A stretch of DNA of 64,000 nt from Streptomyces sp. B21-083 (lineage in GTDB: Bacteria; Actinomycetota; Actinomycetes; Streptomycetales; Streptomycetaceae), in assembly GCF_036898825.1 (NCBI RefSeq), contig NZ_JARUND010000002.1:1116001-1180000 (forward strand). The letters are read 5' to 3'. Below the pieces are notes generated by a model. That model did not search any database, was not told the origin of the DNA, and was given only the letters and a program-made list of their open reading frames with translations. Shown in pieces: positions 44,188 through 52,326 of this stretch (positions are counted from its first letter, which is position 1; the number at the start of each line of letters is the position of its first letter). The position numbers were made by a program, and so were the translations under genes.

Positions 44188-44796
44188 GGAATTTCGTTTG
44201 GATCAGCCGGTCGTTGGTCCGGGTGTGCCGTTGACTGACGCGCAGTGGGCGCGGATCGAGCCGTTACTCCCGGACCGCACGCCGAAGTGGAGTGGTCGGT
44301 GGCGTGATCACCGGGAGGTGATCGACGCGATCGCCTTCAAGTTCCGGACCGGAACGCAGTGGGTCCACCTGCCGGAGAAGTACGGCAACTGGCGAGGCGT
44401 CTACAACCGGCTGCGGATGTGGGCCGTTGACGGCACTTGGGAGCGGGTGTTCGTCGCGCTGATGGCCCAGGCCGACGCGGACGAGGACCTCAACTGGGTC
44501 TCGGTGGACTCCACGATCGTGCGGGCCCACCAGCACGCGGCCGGGGCCCGCAAAAAGGGCCCCGGCAGACGAACCCCGTGACCACGCCATCGGCCGCTCA
44601 CGCGGTGGACTGACCACGAGGATCCACCGCGAGGCCTACAAGCAGCGCAACACCGTCGAGCGGTGCATCAATCGCCTCAAGCAGTGGCGCGGCATCGCCA
44701 CCCGCTACGAGAAGACCGCCACCATCTAACTGGCCGGACTCCACATCGCAGGCATCTTCCTCTGGTCCGTCGGATGATCCAAACGAAACCGCCTAG
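44184..44796 (+). mobile_element. IS5-type (IS427-like) element, copy 2, internally deleted
   Basis: The element is flanked by CTAG at both ends (44184-44187 and 44793-44796), a likely target duplication. Terminal repeats around TTTCGTTTGGATCA are inverted. The transposase begins VGPGVPLTDAQWARIEPLLP and contains the first catalytic Asp (NWVSVDSTIVRAHQ). After GRSRGGLTT the frame jumps to AYKQRNTVERCINRLKQWRG, so the segment with the second Asp is deleted; a frameshift and a stop also interrupt it. At 613 bp it is shorter than a full element of this group and cannot transpose by itself. Confidence 0.8.
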
Positions 44797-45220
44797 CCCT
44801 GCCCGGACAGGTGCCGGCGGTGAGCAGGGCCAGCTTCACGCCCATGCAATAGCCGGCGACGGCGACCGGGCCCTCGATGGCATCGGGTGAGTCGGCCGGC
44901 CGGCGGAGATACGCGTCGAGTTCGGGTCTCAAGGACCGCAGGATCGGGCCCAGCTTCTCCCAGAGCGCCGGTCGCGCGGCCAGGTCGATGAAGTCGGGCA
45001 GCGCGATGACCGGGCACGCCCGTGGCGGTAGAAGACGTTGGGCACCAGAACCACGTAGTCGGCCTCGGGAGCCGGTCGGCCGGCGCCTTCAGGACGGGGC
45101 GCAGACCGTAGGCGTCCTGGTGAGGAGGACGCCGGGCCACGGCCCGCCCTCGGCAGGGCGCGCCAGACAGGCATCCGCGCTGCCGTCCTGAGTGGGGATG
45201 TCGATAGGTTGCCGTACACG
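44797..45220 (-). pseudogene. Dienelactone hydrolase family, truncated by IS copy 2
   Basis: Minus-strand pieces IDIPTQDGSADACLARPAEG, DYVVLVPNVFYRHGRA, LPDFIDLAARPALWEKLGPI and VAVAGYCMGVKLALLTAG follow dienelactone hydrolases, including the nucleophile Cys in GYCMG. The frame shifts at least twice. The protein stops at the CTAG border of the IS, so the Asp/His part of the triad is gone. It probably once acted on a ring-cleavage product (family knowledge). Confidence 0.7.
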
Positions 45221-45305
45221 GCGAGCACGGCTGTGCTTCCCCGTTCTCTTCGATCATCCAGCCGGTCAGGCTGACGGCCACGGCTGGCCGTCGACCTGCG
45301 GTTCG

Positions 45306-46298
45306 CTACCTGCGGATACCGGCGACCAGCCGGTCCCAGTTGCCGGACGCGATCCCCTCACGGTCCACCTGGCTGACGGCCGCACCCTCCAGGAAGCCGG
45401 GCGCGACTCCCTGCGGTGCCGGTACGAACGGGTAGTCGGTGGAGAACAGCACCCGTTCGACCCCGACCGTCTCGATCGTCCACCGCAGATAACGCTCGCT
45501 GTACATACCGGACGGCGTGTAGAAGACGTTCTGGCGGAAGTAGTCGGCCAACGGCCGGTCCAGCTTGGTGAAGGGCGTGATCTCCTCGATGCGCTCCAGG
45601 TAGAAGAGGACCACCTCGCCCCAGTGGCCGACGATCACCTGGAGTTCAGGGAACTGGTCGAAAACGCCGTTGACGATCAGGCGCAGCAGCTGCATGCCGG
45701 TGTCGAAGTGCCACCCGACGCCGAAGAGGGTCAGCGCGGTGCTCAGCAACTCGTCGTCGACGTCGTAGTAGGCGTCACGGACGGACCGGGGCGGTGACTG
45801 CGGATGCAGGTAGAGCGGCGCGTTCAGGGCCTGCGCCCTTTCGAAGATCGGCCAGCAGTCGGCCCGGTCGAGGCTGCCCTCACGGGTTCGCGCGAGCAGC
45901 ATCGCGCCGTTGAGACCCAGCGTCCGTACGGCCCGCTCCAACTCGTCGGCCGCCGCCTCCGGCGACTGTGTCGCCAGTGCCGCGAAACCCTGCAACCGCT
46001 CGGGATGCGCCTTCACCGCCTCGGCGAGCCGGTCGTTCGTATCGCTCTGGAGCGCCACCGCGTCTGCACGGTCCAGGATCTGCAGGCCCGGCGGTGTCAG
46101 GGAGAGCACCTGGACGTCGAGACCGCTCTCGTCCATGGCCGCGACCCGCGGCGTGCCCAGTTCGATCAGCGGACCGGCGTACCTCTCCATCGAGGCCACA
46201 CGCAACGACGGATCGTCACACCAGCGGGGATCGAGTGCGCGCCAGGCCTCCAGCACCTCGGAGGTGACGAAGTGTTCTTCCAGACCCGTGATTCTCAT
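45306..46298 (-). CDS. Amidohydrolase-2 family protein (gamma-resorcylate/ACMSD-type decarboxylase-like)
   Basis: This 330-residue TIM-barrel metal enzyme resembles non-oxidative decarboxylases of hydroxybenzoates. The metal ligands ExH near the N-terminus (LEEHF), His in YLHPQSP, His in VGHWGEVV and Asp in STDYPF are all present. Family members remove CO2 from 2,6-dihydroxybenzoate or from 2-amino-3-carboxymuconate semialdehyde; hydrolase function is also possible. The ATG follows AAGGAG. The gene is divergent from a GntR regulator. Confidence 0.85.
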   Translation of the reverse strand: MRITGLEEHFVTSEVLEAWRALDPRWCDDPSLRVASMERYAGPLIELGTPRVAAMDESGLDVQVLSLTPPGLQILDRADAVALQSDTNDRLAEAVKAHPERLQGFAALATQSPEAAADELERAVRTLGLNGAMLLARTREGSLDRADCWPIFERAQALNAPLYLHPQSPPRSVRDAYYDVDDELLSTALTLFGVGWHFDTGMQLLRLIVNGVFDQFPELQVIVGHWGEVVLFYLERIEEITPFTKLDRPLADYFRQNVFYTPSGMYSERYLRWTIETVGVERVLFSTDYPFVPAPQGVAPGFLEGAAVSQVDREGIASGNWDRLVAGIRR

Positions 46299-46357
46299 TG
46301 CGGCTCCTTGCGGTTCGCGCTTGGTCGCGCGCTCACAAGCTAATCCCCGAGCTATGT

Positions 46358-46378
46358 TATATCAATAGCGCCGATATA
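46358..46378. promoter_or_regulatory. Inverted repeat, candidate GntR operator
   Basis: TATATC (46358-46363) and GATATA (46373-46378) form an inverted repeat with a 9-nt spacer in a strongly AT-rich island, between the divergent amidohydrolase and GntR genes. Such A/T palindromes are typical FadR-type operator sites. Confidence 0.5.
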
Positions 46379-46433
46379 TGATTGCAGATGGCTCCCCGCC
46401 ACTGACGTACCTCTCCGAGAGCCGAGGCCGATC

Positions 46434-47114
46434 GTGATCAAGACCAGCCAGGAACCGTACGTCCGCGTCCTGGAGCCCACGTCGATGGTGGACCAGGTCG
46501 CCAAGGAGATCCGCCGCTCCATCCTGGCCGGGGACCTGCGCCCCGGTCAGCAGTTCTCCCTGCGCGAGATCGCCGACCAGCTCGGCGTCAGCTTCATCCC
46601 GGTCCGCGAGGCACTGCGCCAACTCGAAGCGCAGGGGCTGGTCATCACCCGCCCCGGCAAGAGCGCCCTCGTCGCACCGCTCGACCAGGACGATCTCAAC
46701 GGCATCTACCGCCTGCGCCGCCGCATCGAGCCCGAGCTCGCCAGCCGGTCCTGCCGTCTGCTGCGCGCCTCGGACTTCCAGCGTCTCCAGGCGTTCGTGT
46801 CCATGTGCGGGGACGAGGACCTGGGCGTCGACGAGATCTACGACGCCCATCGCGCGTTCCACCTCGAACTGCTGCGACCCGCCGCCACCACCTGGGAACT
46901 CCGCGTCCTGGAGAGCCTGTGGCACGCGGCCGAACGCTACATCCGCCTCGCCTTCTCCGGCCTGGACACACACCCGGAGGAACACCGGCGCCGCAAACAC
47001 TCCCACGCCGCCCTCCTCGCCACCTTCCGCGACGGCGACCCGGACCGGGTCGCCCAGGCAGTGCTCGATCACCTCGACGAGAACGAGAAGATCGCACAGA
47101 AGGCGCTGTCCTGA
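46434..47114 (+). CDS. GntR family transcriptional regulator (FadR subfamily, FCD domain)
   Basis: This 226-residue regulator has a winged helix-turn-helix (LRPGQQFSLREIADQLGVS, then FIPVREALRQLEAQGLVI) and an FCD effector domain (IYRLRRRIEPELASR, HRAFHLELLR, HAALLATFRDGDPDRV) whose His residues usually coordinate a metal that helps bind organic acids. GTG 46434 is the start. It probably controls the divergent amidohydrolase gene in response to a carboxylate. Confidence 0.92.
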   Translation: MIKTSQEPYVRVLEPTSMVDQVAKEIRRSILAGDLRPGQQFSLREIADQLGVSFIPVREALRQLEAQGLVITRPGKSALVAPLDQDDLNGIYRLRRRIEPELASRSCRLLRASDFQRLQAFVSMCGDEDLGVDEIYDAHRAFHLELLRPAATTWELRVLESLWHAAERYIRLAFSGLDTHPEEHRRRKHSHAALLATFRDGDPDRVAQAVLDHLDENEKIAQKALS

Positions 47115-47189
47115 GAAACAACGCCGCACAGCCGGCCATGAGCGGTGCGGCGTCTCGCAACGTGTAGTCATGAAGAGGCTTACCTCCTT

Positions 47190-47850
47190 CAGGCGTTGAA
47201 GCCCCAAAGCACCGAGGCCCTCGCACCTCAGCGCTACAGCGATCGAGTCGCCGATCAGGGTGGTCGGAGGCCCAATGAGGCGGGAGAGTTGGCCGTTCGC
47301 TCCGGCCATCTCCCCCTTCTCGATGGATGCCTCCACATCGATCAGGATCGCGGCGACCAGCCCGGGTAGCCGGCGCCTGTCGGGATGGCGGTGAAGGCCT
47401 CGGCGGAGAGTACGTCGTAACGGATCTCCTCACCTGCCTGCCGACTCAGCTCCGCCGCGTAGTCGGCGAAACCGAACGTGGTCCGCCGCTCAGCTCGTAC
47501 GTCCCGTTCTCGCACCCGTCGCCGCTGAGCACGCAACCGCCACGGCGGCATGGTCGGTCCGGGCCGCGGAAGAGACACGGCGTCGCCGCCAGCCCGGGTG
47601 ACCGCGACGTACCGCAGCACCTGGGCGAGCTGCTCGGTGCAGTTCCCGTAATACCCGCCGTTGCGCAGCAGCACGTAGGGCAGCCCTGACCCGGTGATCG
47701 CCTCCTCCGTGTCTCCCGGTGATCGTCGGCGATGGACCTGGCAAGGGCACCGGGCGCGCTCGTGTACACGAGGAGACCGCCGAACAGATCCGCGGCCTCA
47801 CCTAGCGAACGGAGCACCGGCCGCCGGCAGTCGGGCAGGCACACGAGGAG
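47190..47850 (-). pseudogene. NmrA-like NAD(P)-binding quinone reductase, degraded
   Basis: Leftward, alternating frames give GGLLVYTSAPGALARSIADD, GLPYVLLRNGGYYGN.TEQL, then DYAAELSRQAGEEIRYDVLS and last EKGEMAGANGQLSRLIGPPT. This is the order in NmrA/QOR2-type NADPH:quinone oxidoreductases. The N-terminal GATGxxG nucleotide site is missing and there are several frameshifts. Confidence 0.7.
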
Positions 47851-47927
47851 TACGACGCGGCAAGGGCGAGACCAGACCGGTACCCACGCAGTTCAGCCCC
47901 TCCACCCTTGACGACTATCTACACTTA

Positions 47928-47942
47928 CGTAGGATAGTTGAC
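47928..47942 (+). promoter_or_regulatory. 15-bp motif upstream of ferredoxin gene 2
   Basis: CGTAGGATAGTTGAC ends 86 bp before the ferredoxin ATG; it differs by one base from the motif before the first ferredoxin gene and has the same orientation. It is followed by the AT-rich TATAAAGATGG. Confidence 0.55.
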
Positions 47943-48028
47943 TATAAAGATGGTCTGATTGTCGACCCGCCTGCCCTGTCGAGCCCCGCCGATCGGGAGC
48001 CGCGGCGCGCCTGAGGAGCTGCCGAAAA

Positions 48029-48337
48029 ATGATGATCATCCATGACCGCAAGGGCGGCCGTGTCGAGTTCGAGCCCGCCCCGGGCAAGCCCCTGATGCCC
48101 CAACTGCGCCACCAGAAGGTCGGCATCATCGGCCTGTGCAACGGCAACGCCGTATGCGGGTCCTGCCACGTCTACGTCGACAAGGAGCGGCTCGACCAGC
48201 TGCCCGAACCGGACGAGTTCGAGCTGGAACGCATCGAGGAACTCCCCGACCGCCGCGACAACTCCCGCCTCACCTGCCAGTTCGAGTACACCCCCGAACT
48301 CGACGGCATCGAGATCACCGTCGCACCCCGCAGCTGA
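48029..48337 (+). CDS. [2Fe-2S] ferredoxin (paralogue of the gene at 39514)
   Basis: This 102-residue protein has the same length as the first ferredoxin and is very similar. The cluster motif is LCNGNAVCGSC with the fourth Cys in RLTCQF. Differences lie mainly in the surface helices (KERLDQLPEPDEFELERIEE). The ATG follows TGAGGAG. It heads a forward block with the VOC gene 58 bp downstream and would supply electrons to an oxygenase of this pathway. Confidence 0.93.
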   Translation: MMIIHDRKGGRVEFEPAPGKPLMPQLRHQKVGIIGLCNGNAVCGSCHVYVDKERLDQLPEPDEFELERIEELPDRRDNSRLTCQFEYTPELDGIEITVAPRS

Positions 48338-48395
48338 CCGCCCCCCACAGCCCCGGCACACCCCCACACCCACGCGAAACAGGGAAGTGAGCATC

Positions 48396-48983
48396 ATGCC
48401 CGACATCCAGCCGAAGATCACCAAGAGCCACCGCACCAAGAAACCCCTCATCGACATCGGGATGATCTCCCACGGCACCCTCACCGTCATCGACATCCAG
48501 GAATCACGCCGCTTCTACGAAGAGGTCCTCGGCTTCGAAGTCATCCAGCACGCCCCCGTCGGCCTCCTCATCCGCAAGGGCACCGACCACGTCTACGTCG
48601 TCGTCGAAGAAGGCCAGGAAAGCCCCATGCGCCTCCTCGACCACAACGGCCTCGACGTCCCATCCAACGAAGCCGTCAACGACGCCCACGCCAAACTCAC
48701 CGAAGTCAAAGACCAGTACGGCCTCAAACGCATCACCAAGCCCCAGGAACAGCACGGCGCCTACTCCTTCTACTTCGAAGACCTCAACAGCTGCTGGTGG
48801 GAGATCCTCGCCGGCCGCGAACACGGCTACTCCTTCGCCTACGCCGACCCCAACCGCGACATGACCGCCAAAAACGACATCGACCCCGACCTCATGGACC
48901 ACGCCTTCGACGACAACTTCATCGGCGACCTCACCGCCAAACGCGCCCAAACCGACAACACCCGAGGATGCTATATTGACTAG
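48396..48983 (+). CDS. VOC (glyoxalase/extradiol dioxygenase-like) family protein
   Basis: This 195-residue protein contains two beta-alpha-beta-beta-beta modules. Candidate metal ligands are His in MISHGTL, His in EQHGAYSFYFE and Glu in WWEIL, matching the 2-His-1-Glu set of extradiol-type enzymes. A C-terminal tail (NDIDPDLMDHAFDD) is unusual for glyoxalases. ATG 48396 has AGGGAA 9 nt upstream; the GTG at 48387 is too close to that site. Next to a ferredoxin it is likely part of an oxidative catabolic step. Confidence 0.85.
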   Translation: MPDIQPKITKSHRTKKPLIDIGMISHGTLTVIDIQESRRFYEEVLGFEVIQHAPVGLLIRKGTDHVYVVVEEGQESPMRLLDHNGLDVPSNEAVNDAHAKLTEVKDQYGLKRITKPQEQHGAYSFYFEDLNSCWWEILAGREHGYSFAYADPNRDMTAKNDIDPDLMDHAFDDNFIGDLTAKRAQTDNTRGCYID

Positions 48984-49122
48984 GTAGGTTAATTCTTGAC
49001 ATTTAAGTCAATAAACGCTATCCATGAAGGATGACGGCTCGACGCGTACACGCACTCGGGGGCGGTCCCGTAGGCCTGGTCACGGCCCGGCGGCTGCCCC
49101 TTCGGCGCGCGGAGGACGCGTC

Positions 49123-49593
49123 ATGAATCCCGGATGCGAACCCCTGCTGCGCCGACGGTTCCGGGTGGCCATGGGAGACACGGACGCGGCCCGGGTGATC
49201 TACTTCGCGGCGCCGGCCCGCTGGGCCGAGAGCATGATGAGCGAGTGGCTGGTCCGGGCGGGCTTCGCGACGTCGCGGCTGCTCGCGGACGGCCTCGGTA
49301 CCCCGGCGGTACATACCGAGATCACGTACCTCAGCTGCCTGCGGCTGGACGATGAACTGGACGCCTGCCTGCGACTGGAGAGGGTCTCGGTGCGATCGTT
49401 CACGCTGCGCAGCGACTTCCGCCTGGTGGGAGCCCCGAAGCCGGCGGTGGTGATGCGTCTGACCCAGGTGTACGCGCGGACTTCGGGCCCCGCGCTGGAG
49501 CTTCTGCCGCTTCCGGAGGAACTGGTCGCGCGACTGGAAGGCCGGGTGGGAAGCGGCGGTCCGCACACTGCCGACGCATTGACACCGCCGTAG
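49123..49593 (+). CDS. Hotdog-fold acyl-CoA thioesterase (4HBT type)
   Basis: This 156-residue thioesterase has the 4-hydroxybenzoyl-CoA-thioesterase signature GDTDAARVIYFAAPARWAES, where the Asp is catalytic, followed by VHTEITYLSCLRLDDEL. It hydrolyses acyl- or aryl-CoA. ATG 49123 has GGAGGA 6 nt upstream; the frame is open from ATG 49024 but that extension is low in coding character. It lies 60 bp before an aryl-acid ligase, so the pair could balance activation and release of the same CoA ester. Confidence 0.87.
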   Translation: MNPGCEPLLRRRFRVAMGDTDAARVIYFAAPARWAESMMSEWLVRAGFATSRLLADGLGTPAVHTEITYLSCLRLDDELDACLRLERVSVRSFTLRSDFRLVGAPKPAVVMRLTQVYARTSGPALELLPLPEELVARLEGRVGSGGPHTADALTPP

Positions 49594-49653
49594 AAACATC
49601 ACCAATCTAGCAAGCAGCAGTTGGTCACCTGGGCACAGGAAGCAGGCAGGCCG

Positions 49654-51354
49654 ATGAAGGCGATCTCCGCGTCAGCGTCGACTTCGGAATCAGCGTTCGT
49701 TCCCTTCCCGGAGGAAGCGGTGCGTCGCTACCGGGCCGCCGGCTACTGGTCCGACCGGACTCTGGCCCAGGAGTTCCGTGCCGTGGCGGACGCCCATCCC
49801 GACCGTCCCGCGGTGCTCGCCCCGGACGCGCGCCTCACCTACGCCGAACTGGACCGGCGTACCGACAGGATCGCCGTCGGCCTGCGCGACCTGGGGCTGC
49901 GACCGGGCGACCGGGTGCTGATGCAGGTGACGAACCGCCTGTGGACCGTGCTGGCCTGGTACGGACTGCTCAAGGCCGGGGCCGTCCCGGTGGCCACGCT
50001 GGCCCAGCACCGCCGGTACGAGATCGTCGAGATCGCACGCCAGACCGAGCCCGTGGCGCACCTCGTCGAGCCGGGATTCGCCGGTCACGACCTGGTGGCC
50101 CTGGCCACGGAGGTGGCTCGGTCCCAGCCCACGCTGCGGTGGCTGCTCACCATCGGCGCCGCCCACCCGCCCGCCGGCGGGTGCGCCATAGAAGCGCTGG
50201 AGGCGATGACCCAGAGCCGTGCCGCCACCGCCCGCGACCTCGTGGACGACATCCAGGCGTCCGTCCACGCCGATTCCCTGGCCGTGCTGCAACTCTCCGG
50301 CGGAACCACCAGCACCCCGAAGCTGATCCCCCGCCTGCACAGCGAGTACTGGTACAACGCGCGAGCCGTCGCCGAGGCGAACGGTCTCGACGCCACAGGC
50401 TGCTTCGCCCACCTGCTGCCCATGGTGCACAACGCCGGCATCGTCTCCGGACTGCACGCCGCACACGCCGTCGGAGGCTGCTTCGCCCTCGCCGCGCCGG
50501 ATCCCGCCCAGCTCGGGGCGATGGCCTCGCACATCACCCACATGACGCTTTCGCCGTCACTGGCGGTCATGGTGCTGCGGAATCCCGGACTGCGCGATGC
50601 CCTGACCTCTCTCCGTGTCGTCAACTGGGTGCTCGGGCCGCTGACCGCCGAGATCGTCGCCGCCTTCGAGAGCCCGTCGTGCCGGGTCATCCAGTCCTTC
50701 GGGATGGGCGAGGGCCTGTGCATGGTCACGCCGTTCTCCGCACCCCCCGAGGTCCGGCACCGCACCGTCGGGACGCCGGTCTCCCCGCTCGACGAGGTCC
50801 GCGTCTACGAGCCCGGCACCGAGACCCCCGTATCACCGGGCAGCCGGGGCGAGTTGTGCACCCGGGGCCCGTACACCATCCGCGGCTACTTCCGGGCGCC
50901 GGAGCGCGACGCCGAGGCCTTCACCTCCGACGGCTTCTACCGCACTGGTGATGTCGTCGTCGAGGTACGCGACGGGGGCCGGAGCAGTTACGCGCTCGAG
51001 GACCGCATCAAAGACCTGATCAACCGGGGCGGCGAGAAGGTCAACGCCGCCGAGGTCGAGCACCTGCTCGTCCGGCATCCGGCCGTGGAACGGGTGGCCG
51101 TGGTGGCCATGCCCGACGAACGGCTCGGCGAGCGTTCCTGCGCGTTCGTCGTCCCCAGGCCCGGGGCCCAGCCCCCCGATCTCACCGAGATCCAGCGGTA
51201 CCTCGACGAGATCGGAGTCGCCAAGTTCAAGTGGCCCGAACGCATCGAGTCGTGCGGTGAGTTCCCCATGACCAATGTGTCCAAGATCGACAAGCGTGCG
51301 CTGAGGCGTCGGATCGCGGACATCCTCGACGCCGAACACCGGCACAGCGCCTAG
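49654..51354 (+). CDS. Aryl-acid adenylate-forming ligase (DhbE/benzoate-CoA ligase-like)
   Basis: This is an adenylate-forming enzyme of 566 residues. The P-loop is LSGGTTSTPKLIPR, the A5 motif SFGMGEGL, A7 FYRTGDVV, A8 RIKDLINRGGEKVNAAEVE and the C-terminal catalytic Lys in SKIDKRALRRR. The N-terminal VPFPEEAVRRYRAAGYW is typical of 2,3-dihydroxybenzoate-AMP ligases and related aryl-acid ligases. It activates an aromatic acid with ATP, then transfers it to CoA or a carrier; no carrier protein is nearby, so CoA is more likely. ATG 49654 has AGGCAGG upstream. Confidence 0.9.
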   Translation: MKAISASASTSESAFVPFPEEAVRRYRAAGYWSDRTLAQEFRAVADAHPDRPAVLAPDARLTYAELDRRTDRIAVGLRDLGLRPGDRVLMQVTNRLWTVLAWYGLLKAGAVPVATLAQHRRYEIVEIARQTEPVAHLVEPGFAGHDLVALATEVARSQPTLRWLLTIGAAHPPAGGCAIEALEAMTQSRAATARDLVDDIQASVHADSLAVLQLSGGTTSTPKLIPRLHSEYWYNARAVAEANGLDATGCFAHLLPMVHNAGIVSGLHAAHAVGGCFALAAPDPAQLGAMASHITHMTLSPSLAVMVLRNPGLRDALTSLRVVNWVLGPLTAEIVAAFESPSCRVIQSFGMGEGLCMVTPFSAPPEVRHRTVGTPVSPLDEVRVYEPGTETPVSPGSRGELCTRGPYTIRGYFRAPERDAEAFTSDGFYRTGDVVVEVRDGGRSSYALEDRIKDLINRGGEKVNAAEVEHLLVRHPAVERVAVVAMPDERLGERSCAFVVPRPGAQPPDLTEIQRYLDEIGVAKFKWPERIESCGEFPMTNVSKIDKRALRRRIADILDAEHRHSA

Positions 51355-51541
51355 GAACCGTGCCGATCGGCACACCAGATCCTCCGCCCGTGCCGCATCG
51401 ACGGCTACGGCGAGAACGGCTTCCAGGGCTGCACAGCGCAGCGCTGACCGCCGTCGGGCCCTGGCCCGATTCCACGACCACCCGACCACCCGACCATCAA
51501 CCGCACGTCCTGAAAGGCTCCATAGTGCCCGCGTCCGGACG

Positions 51542-52204
51542 TCATGCGCCGGGATCCCGCGCGTGCGTGGCGGCGCCGGCGCCCTTTGCTTGGAGAACCG
51601 CGTCGGCGAGCAGATCGAGAACCTGCTCGGGCCGTGTGCCATCGGGATCGGCGAGCCAGGCGAGCTCCAGGCCGTCGAACGTGACCGCCACCAACTGAGC
51701 GATTCCAGCGGCCTGTTGCGGCTCGACGCCCTTCAGGAAGGGGGCGAGGGCGTGGGCCGCCAGATCGCGGTAACTGCGGTACTGATTCCGGGCCAGCTCG
51801 CGCATGGACGGATTGCGCAACGCGAGCGCGGTGAGTTCGTAGTACCCGAGCTGGGCGCCGGGGTCGTTTCCGGTCACCTCGGCCCATGCGGCCCGCAGAG
51901 CCACCCGCAGGTCCTCGGCCGTCGCGTCGCCGTCCGGCAGGTTGCTCATCGAGACCGTCTGCTCGATGCGGTCGACGATGGAGCGGACCACGTCCTGGAG
52001 CAGTTCGTTCTTGTCCGCGAACCAGTAGTGGACGGTGCCCTGCGGAACGCCGGCCTCCTCGGCGATCTTGCGGGTCGTCGCGGCGGCGACGCCCTCCCTG
52101 CCGATGACCCGGATGGCCGCCTCGACAAGCTCCTCGCTCGTGGCGCGCTGCGCTCGGCGGCGTCTGCTGGGCGACGGCACGGACTCGACGGGCTCGGCAC
52201 TCAT
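51542..52204 (-). CDS. TetR family transcriptional regulator
   Basis: This 220-residue TetR protein has the DNA-binding region ATSEELVEAAIRVIGREGVA, ATTRKIAEEAGVPQGTVHYW followed by F and a ligand domain typical of actinobacterial AcrR-like repressors. It is divergent from the permease-monooxygenase fusion gene, and the 122-bp gap contains a double palindromic operator, so it should repress both. ATG 52204 is used; the open frame extends to 52303 but through the operator. Confidence 0.9.
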   Translation of the reverse strand: MSAEPVESVPSPSRRRRAQRATSEELVEAAIRVIGREGVAAATTRKIAEEAGVPQGTVHYWFADKNELLQDVVRSIVDRIEQTVSMSNLPDGDATAEDLRVALRAAWAEVTGNDPGAQLGYYELTALALRNPSMRELARNQYRSYRDLAAHALAPFLKGVEPQQAAGIAQLVAVTFDGLELAWLADPDGTRPEQVLDLLADAVLQAKGAGAATHARDPGA

Positions 52205-52229
52205 GGGCGTCAGTGTCGCACGACGTCTC

Positions 52230-52272
52230 GATCTGGTCACCTGACCAATAGATCTGGTCAGGTGACCAGATC
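52230..52272. promoter_or_regulatory. Double palindromic TetR operator
   Basis: An 18-bp arm (52230-52247) is perfectly inverted at 52255-52272 around a 7-bp centre. Each arm itself contains the near-palindrome TGGTCA-CC-TGACCA, so the region reads as two adjacent operator sites. It lies between the TetR and fusion-gene starts. Confidence 0.8.
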
Positions 52273-52326
52273 TATGCGTACGCTCGCAGCCCTCACACCT
52301 CACCGAGAGCAGGAAGAGGAGGACTC

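Noticed and set aside
46362..47336. 324-codon minus-strand frame opposite the GntR gene
   Set aside because: Shadow over the GntR gene; only its first 50 or so codons (47190-47336) are real sequence, belonging to the NmrA-like pseudogene.
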